Shown here in pieces: positions 1 through 6,843 of a stretch of DNA of 18,661 bases. The position numbers were made by a program, and so were the translations under genes. Source of the stretch: Methanosarcina sp. (lineage in GTDB: Archaea; Halobacteriota; Methanosarcinia; Methanosarcinales; Methanosarcinaceae); the NCBI GenBank assembly GCA_017883485.1, contig JADGNM010000006.1, positions 1 through 18,661 on the forward strand, read 5' to 3'. Position 1 is the stretch's first letter. Each line of letters opens with the position of its first letter. Under the pieces are notes generated by a model that saw nothing but the letters and a program-made list of their open reading frames with translations, searched no databases and was not told where the DNA came from.

Positions 1-74
1 AAAACATGAAAATTGTCTTTGATGAGTATTTGGGGAAATGGAATTATAGAGCCATCCCCGAAGTGAAAGCTTGA
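1..74 (+). CDS. Possible C-terminal tail of a protein cut by the window edge
   Basis: One frame is open from the left edge of the window to a TGA at 72-74. It encodes about 24 residues ending in WNYRAIPEVKA. An ATG at 6-8 lies in this frame, but a 22-residue protein starting there would have no ribosome binding site in view. The tail could be the last residues of a gene that begins before the window. I do not recognise the family. With so few residues the open frame could also be chance, so this is a weak call. Confidence 0.22.
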   Translation, partial: NMKIVFDEYLGKWNYRAIPEVKA

Positions 75-471
75 AGTTATTTTTTAACCATTCCTTAGCT
101 TCAGATCTGATCTTTAAGATTAGATGGTATCATTTTTTGTAAACTTGAGTTTTAATTCAAAATTGTAGAATAATACTTTAAGGTAATAGTAAGGAGCATA
201 TAGTGTAGATAAAATAGTAAAGATAAAATGGACAAATAATATGTTGAATTAGGTTAATAAATTGAGATCCCATAAAAGTAGCTAAATTTTATATAAAAAT
301 TTTTATTCTACTAAATTCACTAGTAAAACCAAAATATTTTGTGCTTCTTCCATATGAAAGAGGGGATTTAAATTAGAACTCCATTGGTTCTTTTAATTCG
401 AATTTTTTGTTTCTTTGTTTTTGCGTTTACTGTATTTGATTTTTTTTGGCGAATTATTGAGCAAAAGGCTT

Positions 472-492
472 CTCCAGTGGAAATAAGCGGGT
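472..492 (+). promoter_or_regulatory. Origin recognition box (ORB) upstream of cdc6
   Basis: The sequence reads CTCCAGTGGAA at 472-482, then five bases, then CGGGT at 488-492. This is the layout of archaeal Orc1/Cdc6 binding boxes: a TCCAGTGGA inverted-repeat core recognised by the winged helix, with a G-rich element to one side contacted by the AAA+ domain. The G-run lies on the cdc6-proximal side, so the box points toward cdc6, about 730 bp away. Two further copies with identical spacing occur near 15.1-15.3 kb. Confidence 0.65.
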
Positions 493-900
493 CTTCACCA
501 TAACTATTAATAAGGTGTACTTCCAATGCATCTACTGCAAATATGGCTTAAAATTAGAACTTTATATATTTATTTGCCTAATAATTTGATTAAAGAAGAT
601 CTGGATTGTAGGTTTTGTGGGCCATTTGATGAGCGCCTTAGATTTGTGACTTGCCCATTGTTTTATAAGCAGTTTAATGTGAACAAAGATTTCAGGCATT
701 AAATTTAAAAAATATGTCTTATCCATGCCCTTCTCATATAATGCGGGATTATCTCTCTCAAATATTCAGTATAATAAATATCAAAATTTCCACATTACTA
801 CAATATAATATTTATTGCTAGCTTCTATACTCTTAAGTTATACAATTGCTTAAAACTGACGCAACTACTAACAATAAAGGCTATTAAATTGTGATCACCA

Positions 901-920
901 AAATTTAAATTTAAATTTAA
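901..920. repeat. AT-only repeat block, candidate duplex-unwinding element
   Basis: The hexamer AAATTT is repeated head to tail about 3.5 times in an uninterrupted A/T run that continues slightly on both sides. It lies between the ORB and the cdc6 start. Such self-complementary AT tracts melt easily and are typical of DNA unwinding elements in archaeal origins. The role is inferred from composition and position only. Confidence 0.4.
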
Positions 921-922
921 AC

Positions 923-1009
923 TTGCAGATTTATCCTACGGGCTGGACACATGTAAAGTGTGAGTAGGATGCTCATTAATCTTAACGATTAAACCTGACT
1001 CGTTGGCAA
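923..1009. other. GC-richer multi-stem island, possible structured RNA or origin dyad
   Basis: Within a very AT-rich surrounding, this stretch can form several nested pairings. ATCCTAC (933-939) pairs with GTAGGAT (964-970) and encloses CACA/TGTG (948-951 with 959-962). TTAATC (976-981) pairs with GATTAA (987-992). TTGC (923-926) with GCAA (1006-1009) could close the whole. The arrangement resembles a multi-branched RNA. It could equally be protein-binding dyads in an origin. I recognise no known RNA family. Confidence 0.3.
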
Positions 1010-1195
1010 TATCCTAATTACTCTAACTTTCGTAGTAATTATAATCTTTCATTGGTTAATCTAAGAACATAAGTAATTTATAATATCTATAATAATTTAT
1101 GATGTCTATCTAGGTAATTTGTTTTGTACATATTAATATAAACTGACATATTGCCTGTATTAATGTAAACTAACTGTCTTAATCTGTTATGTCTT

Positions 1196-1207
1196 GAATT
1201 TATAATT
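1196..1207 (+). promoter_or_regulatory. Candidate TATA box of orc1/cdc6
   Basis: AATTTATAATTT lies about 20-30 bases before the ATG at 1225. If it is the TATA box, the transcript would have a very short leader containing the GAGGGT ribosome binding site at 1215-1220. Evidence is position and sequence only. Confidence 0.35.
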
Positions 1208-1224
1208 TTTTATAGAGGGTCTTC

Positions 1225-2469
1225 ATGATAAAAGCTCAATCGTTAGATGGTTTGTTCGAAAAATTACTTGACGGGAAATCAATTTTCAAAAACAAAGAAG
1301 TTCTCCGTCCTTCTTACACGCCTGATCTTTTGTTACACCGGAATGAACAGATCAGTGGCCTTGCTACAATCCTTGTTTCCGCACTCAGGGGAGAAACTCC
1401 TTCAAATGTGCTTATTTATGGAAAGACAGGAACAGGGAAGACTGCAGTAACCAGGTATGTGGGAAAGGAGCTTGAGAGAGTAAGTGAAGACAAGTCACTC
1501 TTCTGCTCGGTTGTATACATTAATTGCGAAGTTATCGATACGCAGTACCGACTCCTTGCAAATCTTGCCAGGCATTTCGAAGAAGAGGTTCCAATGACCG
1601 GTTGGCCGACTGATCAGGTCTTCACGAAGTTTAAGGAAGCAATTGATTCCAGAGAACAGGTCGTGATCATAATTCTGGACGAAATCGATAAGCTGATCAA
1701 AAAAGGCGATGATGTCCTCTATAACCTTTCCAGAATTAATACAGACCTGAGAAAAGCTAAGGTAAGTATGATAGGGGTTTCAAACGATCTGAAATTCACT
1801 GAATTTCTTGACCCAAGGGTTAAAAGTTCCTTGGGTGAAGAAGAATTAATTTTCCCACCTTATGATGCTGAACAGATCAGCGATATCCTGAAGCAAAGGG
1901 CAAAAATGGCCTATAATGATGGGATACTTGGCGAAATGGTAATTCCCCTATGTGCTGCTTTTGCAGCCCAGGAACACGGGGATGCCAGACGCGCGCTAGA
2001 CCTCCTGCGTGTATCAGGAGAAATTGCAGATAGGGAAAATCAGCCTAAGGTCCTTGAAGAACATGTCAGGCGTGCTCAGGAAAAGATCGAGATCGATCGT
2101 GTTGTGGAAGTAGTAAGGACCCTTCCCACGCAGTCCAAACTCGTGCTCTATAGTATCATTCTACTGCGGAGTCGGGGCCGAGAAGGCAAGAATGTAACAA
2201 CAGGTGAGATGTACAATGTCTACCGCCAGCTCTGCTATCATATTGACGTGGATATCCTTACTCAGCGCAGGGTTACTGATTTGATGTCCGAACTTGATAT
2301 GCTGGGCATAGTCAATGCAGTGGTCGTAAGCAAAGGTCGTTATGGCCGAACAAAAGAAATCTCTCTTAGCGTTCCTGTAGAAAACACGCGCAAAGTACTC
2401 CTTGAAGACTACAGGCTCAAGCCTCTTGTGGACTTTAAGGCGTCAGTTTTTAACAAAATGTTTTCTTGA
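1225..2469 (+). CDS. cdc6: Orc1/Cdc6 replication initiator
   Basis: This protein is the archaeal origin-binding AAA+ initiator, which recognises ORB sites and loads the MCM helicase. The 414 residues are the usual family length. Walker A is GKTGTGKT at residues 66-73, Walker B with DEID at 152-155, sensor 1 around SND at 186-188, and sensor 2 GDARRA at 252-257. Roughly 300-410 form the winged-helix DNA-binding domain. The ATG at 1225 is preceded by GAGGGT about five bases upstream. It is the first gene after a long AT-rich gap with an ORB, consistent with an initiator next to its own origin and possibly autoregulated. Its stop overlaps a hairpin that may be its terminator. Family identity is clear; which Orc1/Cdc6 paralogue it is cannot be decided from this window alone. 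Confidence 0.96.
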   Translation: MIKAQSLDGLFEKLLDGKSIFKNKEVLRPSYTPDLLLHRNEQISGLATILVSALRGETPSNVLIYGKTGTGKTAVTRYVGKELERVSEDKSLFCSVVYINCEVIDTQYRLLANLARHFEEEVPMTGWPTDQVFTKFKEAIDSREQVVIIILDEIDKLIKKGDDVLYNLSRINTDLRKAKVSMIGVSNDLKFTEFLDPRVKSSLGEEELIFPPYDAEQISDILKQRAKMAYNDGILGEMVIPLCAAFAAQEHGDARRALDLLRVSGEIADRENQPKVLEEHVRRAQEKIEIDRVVEVVRTLPTQSKLVLYSIILLRSRGREGKNVTTGEMYNVYRQLCYHIDVDILTQRRVTDLMSELDMLGIVNAVVVSKGRYGRTKEISLSVPVENTRKVLLEDYRLKPLVDFKASVFNKMFS

Positions 2470-2483
2470 GGGTGAAACCCTCA
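2467..2483 (+). terminator. Hairpin overlapping the cdc6 stop codon
   Basis: TGAGGGT at 2467-2473 pairs perfectly with ACCCTCA at 2477-2483 around a GAA loop, and the first arm contains the stop codon. A T-rich stretch (CTTTTTCTTTGCTTT) follows from about 2494. This fits a transcript end for cdc6, although the T-run lies about ten bases beyond the stem. Confidence 0.4.
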
Positions 2484-2788
2484 TACTTACCATATGCTTT
2501 TTCTTTGCTTTAAATATCATTTTCCCGCATATTCCGCCTTTTCTTTCCTCTATCGTTTTCGCCTCTATCATCTTTTTTTGCCTAACTTACCTTTTTACTT
2601 TCAGGTATTCAGTTTTCAGGAAATAATATATATGATCCTGTGGTTTGACTAGGATCATATCACTTTCGAACATATCATGCTCGACAATATACTCATAGGT
2701 TGACATACAGGTTTTATTATATTATTATTCAAGTTTTATTCAGGTTCTTAATTTAAGTCAAATGATCCAACTTTAAAAGGTATTTTAA
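2470..2788. other. Gene-free gap with a 10-bp perfect inverted repeat
   Basis: The gap lies between cdc6 and the UPF0200 gene. ATATGATCCT at 2630-2639 is mirrored exactly by AGGATCATAT at 2651-2660 with an 11-base spacer. The left arm overlaps a TATA-like run (AATAATATATATG, 2622-2634), so it could be an operator over a promoter for the downstream gene, or an RNA hairpin. A 74-codon hydrophobic frame begins inside cdc6 and runs into this gap; I do not accept it as a gene. Confidence 0.4.
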
Positions 2789-3376
2789 ATGAAGATAATA
2801 GCATTTGTAGGCATGCCAGCTTCCGGAAAATCAGAAGCTGCAAGAATTGCCTCTAGAATGGGCATTCCCGTTATTAATATGGGTGATGTAATCCGGAAGG
2901 AAGTTTTGAGGCGTGGGCTTGAACCCACCGATTCAAATACTGGAATGGTTGCAACAGATCTCCGTAAATGTGAAGGCATGGATGCGGTTGCCAGATACTG
3001 CATTTCTCAGATCAGGGAAACGGGTTCAGAACTTGTGGTTGTAGACGGTGTACGTGGAATCGCCGAAGTGGAATGCTTCAGGCAAGAGTTTGGAAAAGGC
3101 TTTATTCTGATTTCCATTTACACTCCTATCGAAGTTCGCTTTTCCAGAATCCAGAAAAGAGGCAGAAGTGATGACATGGATAGTATTGATGGGCTCCGCC
3201 GCCGGGATGAGAGAGAACTTGGCTGGGGCATGGGAGAAGCTATAGAAGCATCTAGTATTGAAATTGAGAATAATTTCTCTCTTGAGACTTTCAGGAAGGA
3301 TGTAGTCAATGTTTTGAGTAACTATCTAGGTGCAGATTCAGATAATAACTCTAAAGACAAATCTGAAAAACAATAA
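2789..3376 (+). CDS. UPF0200 family P-loop nucleotide-kinase-like protein
   Basis: The 195-residue protein opens with a P-loop, GMPASGKS at residues 8-15. Its fold pattern resembles adenylate kinase and dephospho-CoA kinase (MGDVIRKEV after the P-loop, VVDGVRG in the Walker B position). It matches the archaeal UPF0200 family, often loosely annotated as dephospho-CoA kinase-related. The substrate is unknown, and I do not assign CoA synthesis. AAGGT lies about nine bases before the ATG. The last 15 or so residues are polar and low in complexity and run into a tandem repeat in the DNA. The next gene is UPF0201, its usual neighbour in archaea, so the two probably act in one process. Confidence 0.85.
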   Translation: MKIIAFVGMPASGKSEAARIASRMGIPVINMGDVIRKEVLRRGLEPTDSNTGMVATDLRKCEGMDAVARYCISQIRETGSELVVVDGVRGIAEVECFRQEFGKGFILISIYTPIEVRFSRIQKRGRSDDMDSIDGLRRRDERELGWGMGEAIEASSIEIENNFSLETFRKDVVNVLSNYLGADSDNNSKDKSEKQ

Positions 3377-3381
3377 TCTGA

Positions 3382-3446
3382 AAAACTCATCAGGAAAACT
3401 CATCAGGAAAACTCATCAGGAAAACTTATCAGGAAAACTTATCAAC
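3382..3446 (+). repeat. 13-bp tandem repeat, five copies
   Basis: The unit AAAACTCATCAGG occurs at 3382, 3395 and 3408. Variant copies AAAACTTATCAGG and AAAACTTATCAAC follow at 3421 and 3434. It begins six bases after the UPF0200 stop, so it is outside the coding sequence. Exact head-to-tail copies indicate recent slippage. Confidence 0.9.
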
Positions 3447-3462
3447 AGTCTGGAACAAACAA

Positions 3463-3518
3463 CTTTCTAACAAATAACTGGAATAAATACCTTTCTAACA
3501 AATAACTGGAATAAACAC
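3463..3518 (+). repeat. 28-bp tandem repeat, two copies
   Basis: The unit at 3463-3490 begins CTTTCTAACAAATAACTGG and is repeated at 3491-3518 with one base changed near the end. A partial third start (CTTTTTAA) follows. It lies in the gap before the UPF0201 gene, directly after the unrelated 13-bp array. Confidence 0.88.
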
Positions 3519-3559
3519 CTTTTTAAGCAAATACCTTTTAGATTTACTGGAGTAAATTT

Positions 3560-4039
3560 ATGATAAATGTTAAGGTCCTGGCACCTGTATATCCTACGGA
3601 AGATCCGGAAAAAGTTATCAGAGCAATTTCGGCGCTGTTTACTGATATAAAAATCGAAAAAGAGGATATTAAGACCGCTGAACCTGAGACAGGAGTCTCA
3701 CCTTCTTTGCTTCTTTCAGGAGAAGGAGGAATTGATCTCTTGCTAATTCTTCATGGGCTCATCCTCAGAGAAGAAATCATAGATAGCATACGCAATAAAG
3801 TTCTCATTGCAGGCTTATCCAATGACGGGCTTTCGGTCCGTTTTTTGCTTAACAAACAGGCTGCTTTTGTTGGGATTCCCAGTATTCCTGCTCAAGAAGA
3901 GTCTCTCGGATCTATTGAAGTCGTCATCAGGGCTGATTCCCAGGAGGAAATGAAAAGACTTTTTGAGTGGCTTTTGCCTCCTACTGAAGAAGGGAAACCG
4001 GTTGCGGAAATAGAGATGGAATATGTCGAAAGGGATTGA
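3560..4039 (+). CDS. UPF0201 family RNA-binding-like protein (COG1325)
   Basis: This is a small acidic protein of 159 residues matching the archaeal UPF0201 family. Members have a ribosomal-protein-like alpha/beta fold with conserved patterns such as VYPTEDPEKV near the N terminus and LSNDGLSVRFLLNKQAA in the middle. They are predicted RNA-binding proteins and have been proposed to work with the archaeal exosome; that is a prediction. GGAG lies about seven bases before the ATG. It follows the UPF0200 gene by 183 bp of repeat-rich DNA, so the two may be co-transcribed or separately promoted. No transmembrane or signal segment is visible. Confidence 0.87.
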   Translation: MINVKVLAPVYPTEDPEKVIRAISALFTDIKIEKEDIKTAEPETGVSPSLLLSGEGGIDLLLILHGLILREEIIDSIRNKVLIAGLSNDGLSVRFLLNKQAAFVGIPSIPAQEESLGSIEVVIRADSQEEMKRLFEWLLPPTEEGKPVAEIEMEYVERD

Positions 4040-4157
4040 AGTTGTTTCAGGCTTGTAGCACTCATATCTTTATTTAATTCTCTGTAGTTCAGTTAATTAT
4101 ATCTTAATTCTAACTAACAAATCTATACTAATGAACGAAAAGGAATGAATTGTCGTC

Positions 4158-4931
4158 ATGCAGTTGCACAGAATAAGCTTTTCATCGCATGCAGCCGTTG
4201 AAGACCCTTTCAAATGGGCTTACACGCTCGAGGATTATGGGTATACAGGCTGGGAGATTGTACAGGAAGGCTCGCAGTGCCTGAACAGCAAGAATATTCA
4301 AAATTTAAAAAATATAGATGAGACCACCGGTCTTGAACTAACTTTACACTTGCCCTTCTCGGATATGAATCTGGCGGGCCTGAACGAGTCAATTCGAGTA
4401 GAAGTCCTCAGGCAGATGAAATATTACATTACCCTGGCATCCAACTACATCAACCTGGCTGTAATTCATCCGGGCTACCTTTCTGCTTTTGGTGTGCAGG
4501 TTCCGCAGGCAGCTTACCTGACGAATCTTACCTCTATCCAAGAAATCTGTGACTTTGCAGCGGATTTCGGAATTCTCGTCGCTGTCGAGAATATGCCCGA
4601 TCTTCCGAAAATCTTCGGGAAATATCCGGATGAGATGCTTGAAATGCTTGACTCCATCGGAAGTCATAATGTGGGTTTTACCTTCGATGTCGGGCATGCA
4701 AACACCGTTGGGCTTGTTAATGATTTTCTGGACCTTCTTTCTAATAAAATTTCCCATGTCCATATTCACGATAACATGGGCAAAAAAGATGAACATCTCC
4801 CTCTGGGAAAAGGTACAATAGACTGGAAACAGGTTATGGAAAAACTTTCGGATTATAAGGGAATTTTTGTTACTGAAATGGGTTCGGTTGAAGAGGGAAT
4901 TCAAAGTCTTGAATTTTTGAAGAACTTATGA
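4158..4931 (+). CDS. Sugar phosphate isomerase/epimerase, AP-endonuclease-2-like TIM barrel
   Basis: The 257-residue protein has the metal-site pattern of the xylose isomerase-like TIM-barrel superfamily (COG1082, shared with endonuclease IV). Candidate ligands are His64 (LTLHLP), His104 (VIHPG), Glu144 (AVENMP), Asp177 and His180 (DVGHAN), His202 and His204 (HVHIHDN), His213 and Glu240 (VTEMG). The stretch DEHLPLGKGTIDW is typical of sugar isomerases in this group. The substrate cannot be deduced, and a DNA-repair role is possible but less favoured. An AAAAGGAATG tract lies upstream of the chosen ATG. The gene converges with the cyclotransferase-like gene, and poly-T runs near 5000-5016 probably end its transcript. 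Confidence 0.85.
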   Translation: MQLHRISFSSHAAVEDPFKWAYTLEDYGYTGWEIVQEGSQCLNSKNIQNLKNIDETTGLELTLHLPFSDMNLAGLNESIRVEVLRQMKYYITLASNYINLAVIHPGYLSAFGVQVPQAAYLTNLTSIQEICDFAADFGILVAVENMPDLPKIFGKYPDEMLEMLDSIGSHNVGFTFDVGHANTVGLVNDFLDLLSNKISHVHIHDNMGKKDEHLPLGKGTIDWKQVMEKLSDYKGIFVTEMGSVEEGIQSLEFLKNL

Positions 4932-4998
4932 AAAGGCATCCTGATCTTTCAGCTTCAAGTTTTCCTTCTCAGTTGTGCAGTTCTTCCGTTTTCACCTA

Positions 4999-5017
4999 AT
5001 TTTTTCATTTTTTATCA
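4999..5017 (+). terminator. Poly-T transcript end for the TIM-barrel gene
   Basis: Two T6 runs (AATTTTTTC and ATTTTTTAT) occur within 20 bases, about 70 bases after the stop at 4931, in a convergent gap. Archaeal RNA polymerase terminates readily at such T tracts without a hairpin. Confidence 0.4.
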
Positions 5018-5030
5018 AAATCTTTTCGTT

Positions 5031-5420
5031 CTAAATTTTCTCGACCCTATCTCTCAAATAATGCACCCAGTCACCATGCTCTATTTTTTCTGTCTCAGGC
5101 TTTTCATCATAGACATAAATGAAGCCTCTGATCTTCTGATCTTCTATTTCAAGATTCACATATTCCCTGTGGTACCCTCCGAAAAGTTCCATATAGTCAA
5201 TTGATTTTGCCACTTCAAGCTGCTCTTTTCCTGAAAACCTGCGAACTTCAGCGACCACAAAGGACTCTTCCGAAGGATAAATCCCAGGGTAAGGGCCAAG
5301 AGGGTAGAGTGCATACCCTCTTACTTTTGTAATTCCCAGAAACTCAGATTTATTTTGCAGACCGAAACGCTGGCAGTTGTAGAGACCATTTCTAAGGCTA
5401 CCGTATAGTGCCATTATCAT
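5031..5420 (-). CDS. Gamma-glutamylcyclotransferase-like (GGCT/AIG2 family) protein
   Basis: Read from the ATG at 5420 the product is 129 residues. YGSLR at residues 6-10 is the signature substrate-binding loop of the GGCT/AIG2 fold. Glu78 in YMELFGGYHRE is at the position of the catalytic acid, and the following HREYV agrees with the family. Members release 5-oxoproline from gamma-glutamyl compounds or process gamma-glutamylamines; the actual substrate here is unknown. The frame is open upstream to an ATG at 5666 that would overlap the preceding gene, but the extra 82 residues are basic and unlike the family. The start at 5420 has AAGGTGA eight bases upstream, a near-perfect archaeal ribosome binding site. 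It lies downstream of the SelB-like gene on the same strand. Confidence 0.82.
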   Translation of the reverse strand: MIMALYGSLRNGLYNCQRFGLQNKSEFLGITKVRGYALYPLGPYPGIYPSEESFVVAEVRRFSGKEQLEVAKSIDYMELFGGYHREYVNLEIEDQKIRGFIYVYDEKPETEKIEHGDWVHYLRDRVEKI

Positions 5421-5432
5421 ATCTTCACCTTC
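5421..5432 (-). promoter_or_regulatory. Ribosome binding site deciding the GGCT-like start
   Basis: On the minus strand the sequence is GAAGGTGAAGAT followed by ATG at 5420. GGTGA is complementary to the 3' end of archaeal 16S rRNA. No comparable site precedes the upstream ATG at 5666, so this site decides the start. Confidence 0.7.
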
Positions 5433-5649
5433 CGGCCTCTGATATGAACGCTGCCAGCAGATATTTCTATGAAAAACATTCCCGTAGAAAGTCCGGTCCT
5501 TTAATTCATTGTTTCTATTTTCATCTATTCTCTTATTTTGCCCTGATCTGTTTTCCATGAAACATTCCCTTAAGAATTCTTTAAAACAATCTCGTTTTTG
5601 ATGCTTCTTCAAGATGGTCCTCTTTCTTAATTTCTTATTAATGCAAAAA

Positions 5650-6720
5650 TCACTTTGAAAAGCCATAAGCTACAAAACGCTGGGCCAGATCGAGATTTGC
5701 TAACAAGAAGCGGTCCTGTTTTCTATACGCTACTTTTTTATTGCCTGAAAGTTTGAGCACACAGGTACTGCCTGGTTTTGCTTCTTTGACCTCTTGCGCA
5801 TCAACCAGAATCTCTTCTACGCGTACGGGTTCGGATTGGAGGCCAACAAAGAGATGGAGCACACTTGAGATTTCAATCTTCCTGGTGAACTTTGACATGG
5901 TGCATTCCAGGATGTAATCAGTGCTCACGATTTCTTTGTCAGAAATGATGAATCCTCTTTCTATATCTTTAGCCTGCACATTTTTAAGGCGCATTCCTAC
6001 CCTTGTGCCTGTTGGCGCACTCTCGATATCCACATCATGGCTCTGAATGGATCTAATTTCGATTTCTCTGTCCAGAGGGAAAATTTTTGTCTTGTCTTTA
6101 TCTTTCGAAATTCCCTGTTTGACAACCCCGAGAACAACGCATCCTTTTCCTGTGACATTGAACGCATGATCTATAAACACCCTTGAAGGAAGCCCATTCA
6201 ACTCAGTTTGCTTAGCTTCAATTTTTTCTGAAACCTCGTTAATTCTGGCTTTGAGATCTTCGATACCTTCAAAAGGATTTTTTGCACTTTTGTTGGTATT
6301 TATTGATATGCAATCCCAGTCTTGAAGAGAAGTATCTGCAGTCATCACTTTTATTTTCTTTTTCAGCTCATCGATTGCATGCATATGTGTGCTGTCAGAT
6401 CGTGTCAGGGTAATTATCCCATGCTTAAATCCTAACAGATCCAGGGCGACAATGCATTCTCCTGTATGGACACTTGCAGGATTGTCTTTATTCAGGCCAT
6501 CCGGAGGAATACAAAGAATTGCCATATCGGAAATATTCAGTGCCGTAATCATTGGCTTTAAAGTTTTCGGATAGCCGTGAGAGTCCACAAAAACAATTTT
6601 CCGGCTCTCTTTATCATTATTGTACATGGTTATATCGGATGATGTTCCTTTTTTCCCGAGATTCGCTGCAAGGGAAGTTCTTCCACTCTTTTCTGTTCCG
6701 ATAATTGCAATGTTTGTCAT
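5650..6720 (-). CDS. SelB-like (aSelBL) elongation-factor homologue with degenerate GTPase motifs
   Basis: The 356-residue protein has the layout of a translational GTPase of the EF1A/SelB type: a reduced G domain (about 1-175), then two beta-barrel domains (about 180-356). The GTPase motifs are eroded. The P-loop reads GTEKSGRTS at 8-16, with Arg replacing the invariant Lys. The G3 motif reads DSHG (46-49) instead of D-x-P-G, and the NKxD motif has become TRSD (106-109). No clear switch-I threonine is visible. The fourth, SECIS-binding domain of SelB is absent. This matches the described archaeal SelB-like family, found in many methanogens including ones without selenocysteine and once proposed to deliver pyrrolysyl-tRNA. 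The ATG at 6720 has only a weak GAGA upstream. Function is unknown. Confidence 0.85.
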   Translation of the reverse strand: MTNIAIIGTEKSGRTSLAANLGKKGTSSDITMYNNDKESRKIVFVDSHGYPKTLKPMITALNISDMAILCIPPDGLNKDNPASVHTGECIVALDLLGFKHGIITLTRSDSTHMHAIDELKKKIKVMTADTSLQDWDCISINTNKSAKNPFEGIEDLKARINEVSEKIEAKQTELNGLPSRVFIDHAFNVTGKGCVVLGVVKQGISKDKDKTKIFPLDREIEIRSIQSHDVDIESAPTGTRVGMRLKNVQAKDIERGFIISDKEIVSTDYILECTMSKFTRKIEISSVLHLFVGLQSEPVRVEEILVDAQEVKEAKPGSTCVLKLSGNKKVAYRKQDRFLLANLDLAQRFVAYGFSK

Positions 6721-6735
6721 AATAGGTCTCTTTCC

Positions 6736-6810
6736 AATTACTGGATCTAATGTGAGTCTTTTATAATTACTGGATCTAATGTGAGTCTTTTATAATTACT
6801 GGATCTAATT
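6736..6810. repeat. 29-bp tandem repeat, 2.6 copies
   Basis: AATTACTGGATCTAATGTG begins identical 29-base units at 6736 and 6765. A third partial copy (AATTACTGGATCTAATT) begins at 6794. The array ends 16 bases upstream of the SelB-like start codon, so it overlaps that gene's probable promoter or leader. Confidence 0.9.
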
Positions 6811-6843
6811 AATTAACAAGATTCGGATTGTTGAACAAAATTT

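Larger units (their letters stand above)
75..1224. other. AT-rich gene-free region upstream of orc1/cdc6; candidate replication origin
   Basis: No convincing coding frame is present over about 1.15 kb, and the composition is strongly AT-rich. It holds an ORB-like box at 472-492 and an AT-only AAATTT repeat block at 901-920 that could serve as an unwinding element. It also has a GC-richer structured island at 923-1009 and a 17-bp direct repeat (TATTAAT[A/G]TAAACT core) at 1131-1147 and 1158-1174, just before the cdc6 promoter. In archaea the origin commonly lies beside an orc1/cdc6 gene. The assignment rests on that gene context and the box; it has not been tested here by GC skew or function. 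Confidence 0.55.

Noticed and set aside
1..74. Left-edge open frame considered as a transposase remnant
   Set aside because: About 24 residues are too few to assign to an insertion sequence family, and no terminal inverted repeat or target duplication is visible. It is kept only as a weak partial frame.
2402..2626. Hydrophobic 74-codon plus-strand frame starting inside the end of cdc6
   Set aside because: It begins at a TTG within cdc6 without a ribosome binding site. Its hydrophobicity comes from T-rich non-coding sequence, and it spans the probable cdc6 terminator.
2789..3376. Assignment of the UPF0200 protein as dephospho-CoA kinase
   Set aside because: Only the P-loop kinase fold is supported. 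The archaeal dephospho-CoA kinase, as I recall, belongs to a different family, so the pathway is not claimed.
4389..4904. 171-codon minus-strand frame opposite the TIM-barrel gene
   Set aside because: It is antisense to a clear family member with an intact metal-site pattern. Its own sequence resembles no protein and it lacks a ribosome binding site.
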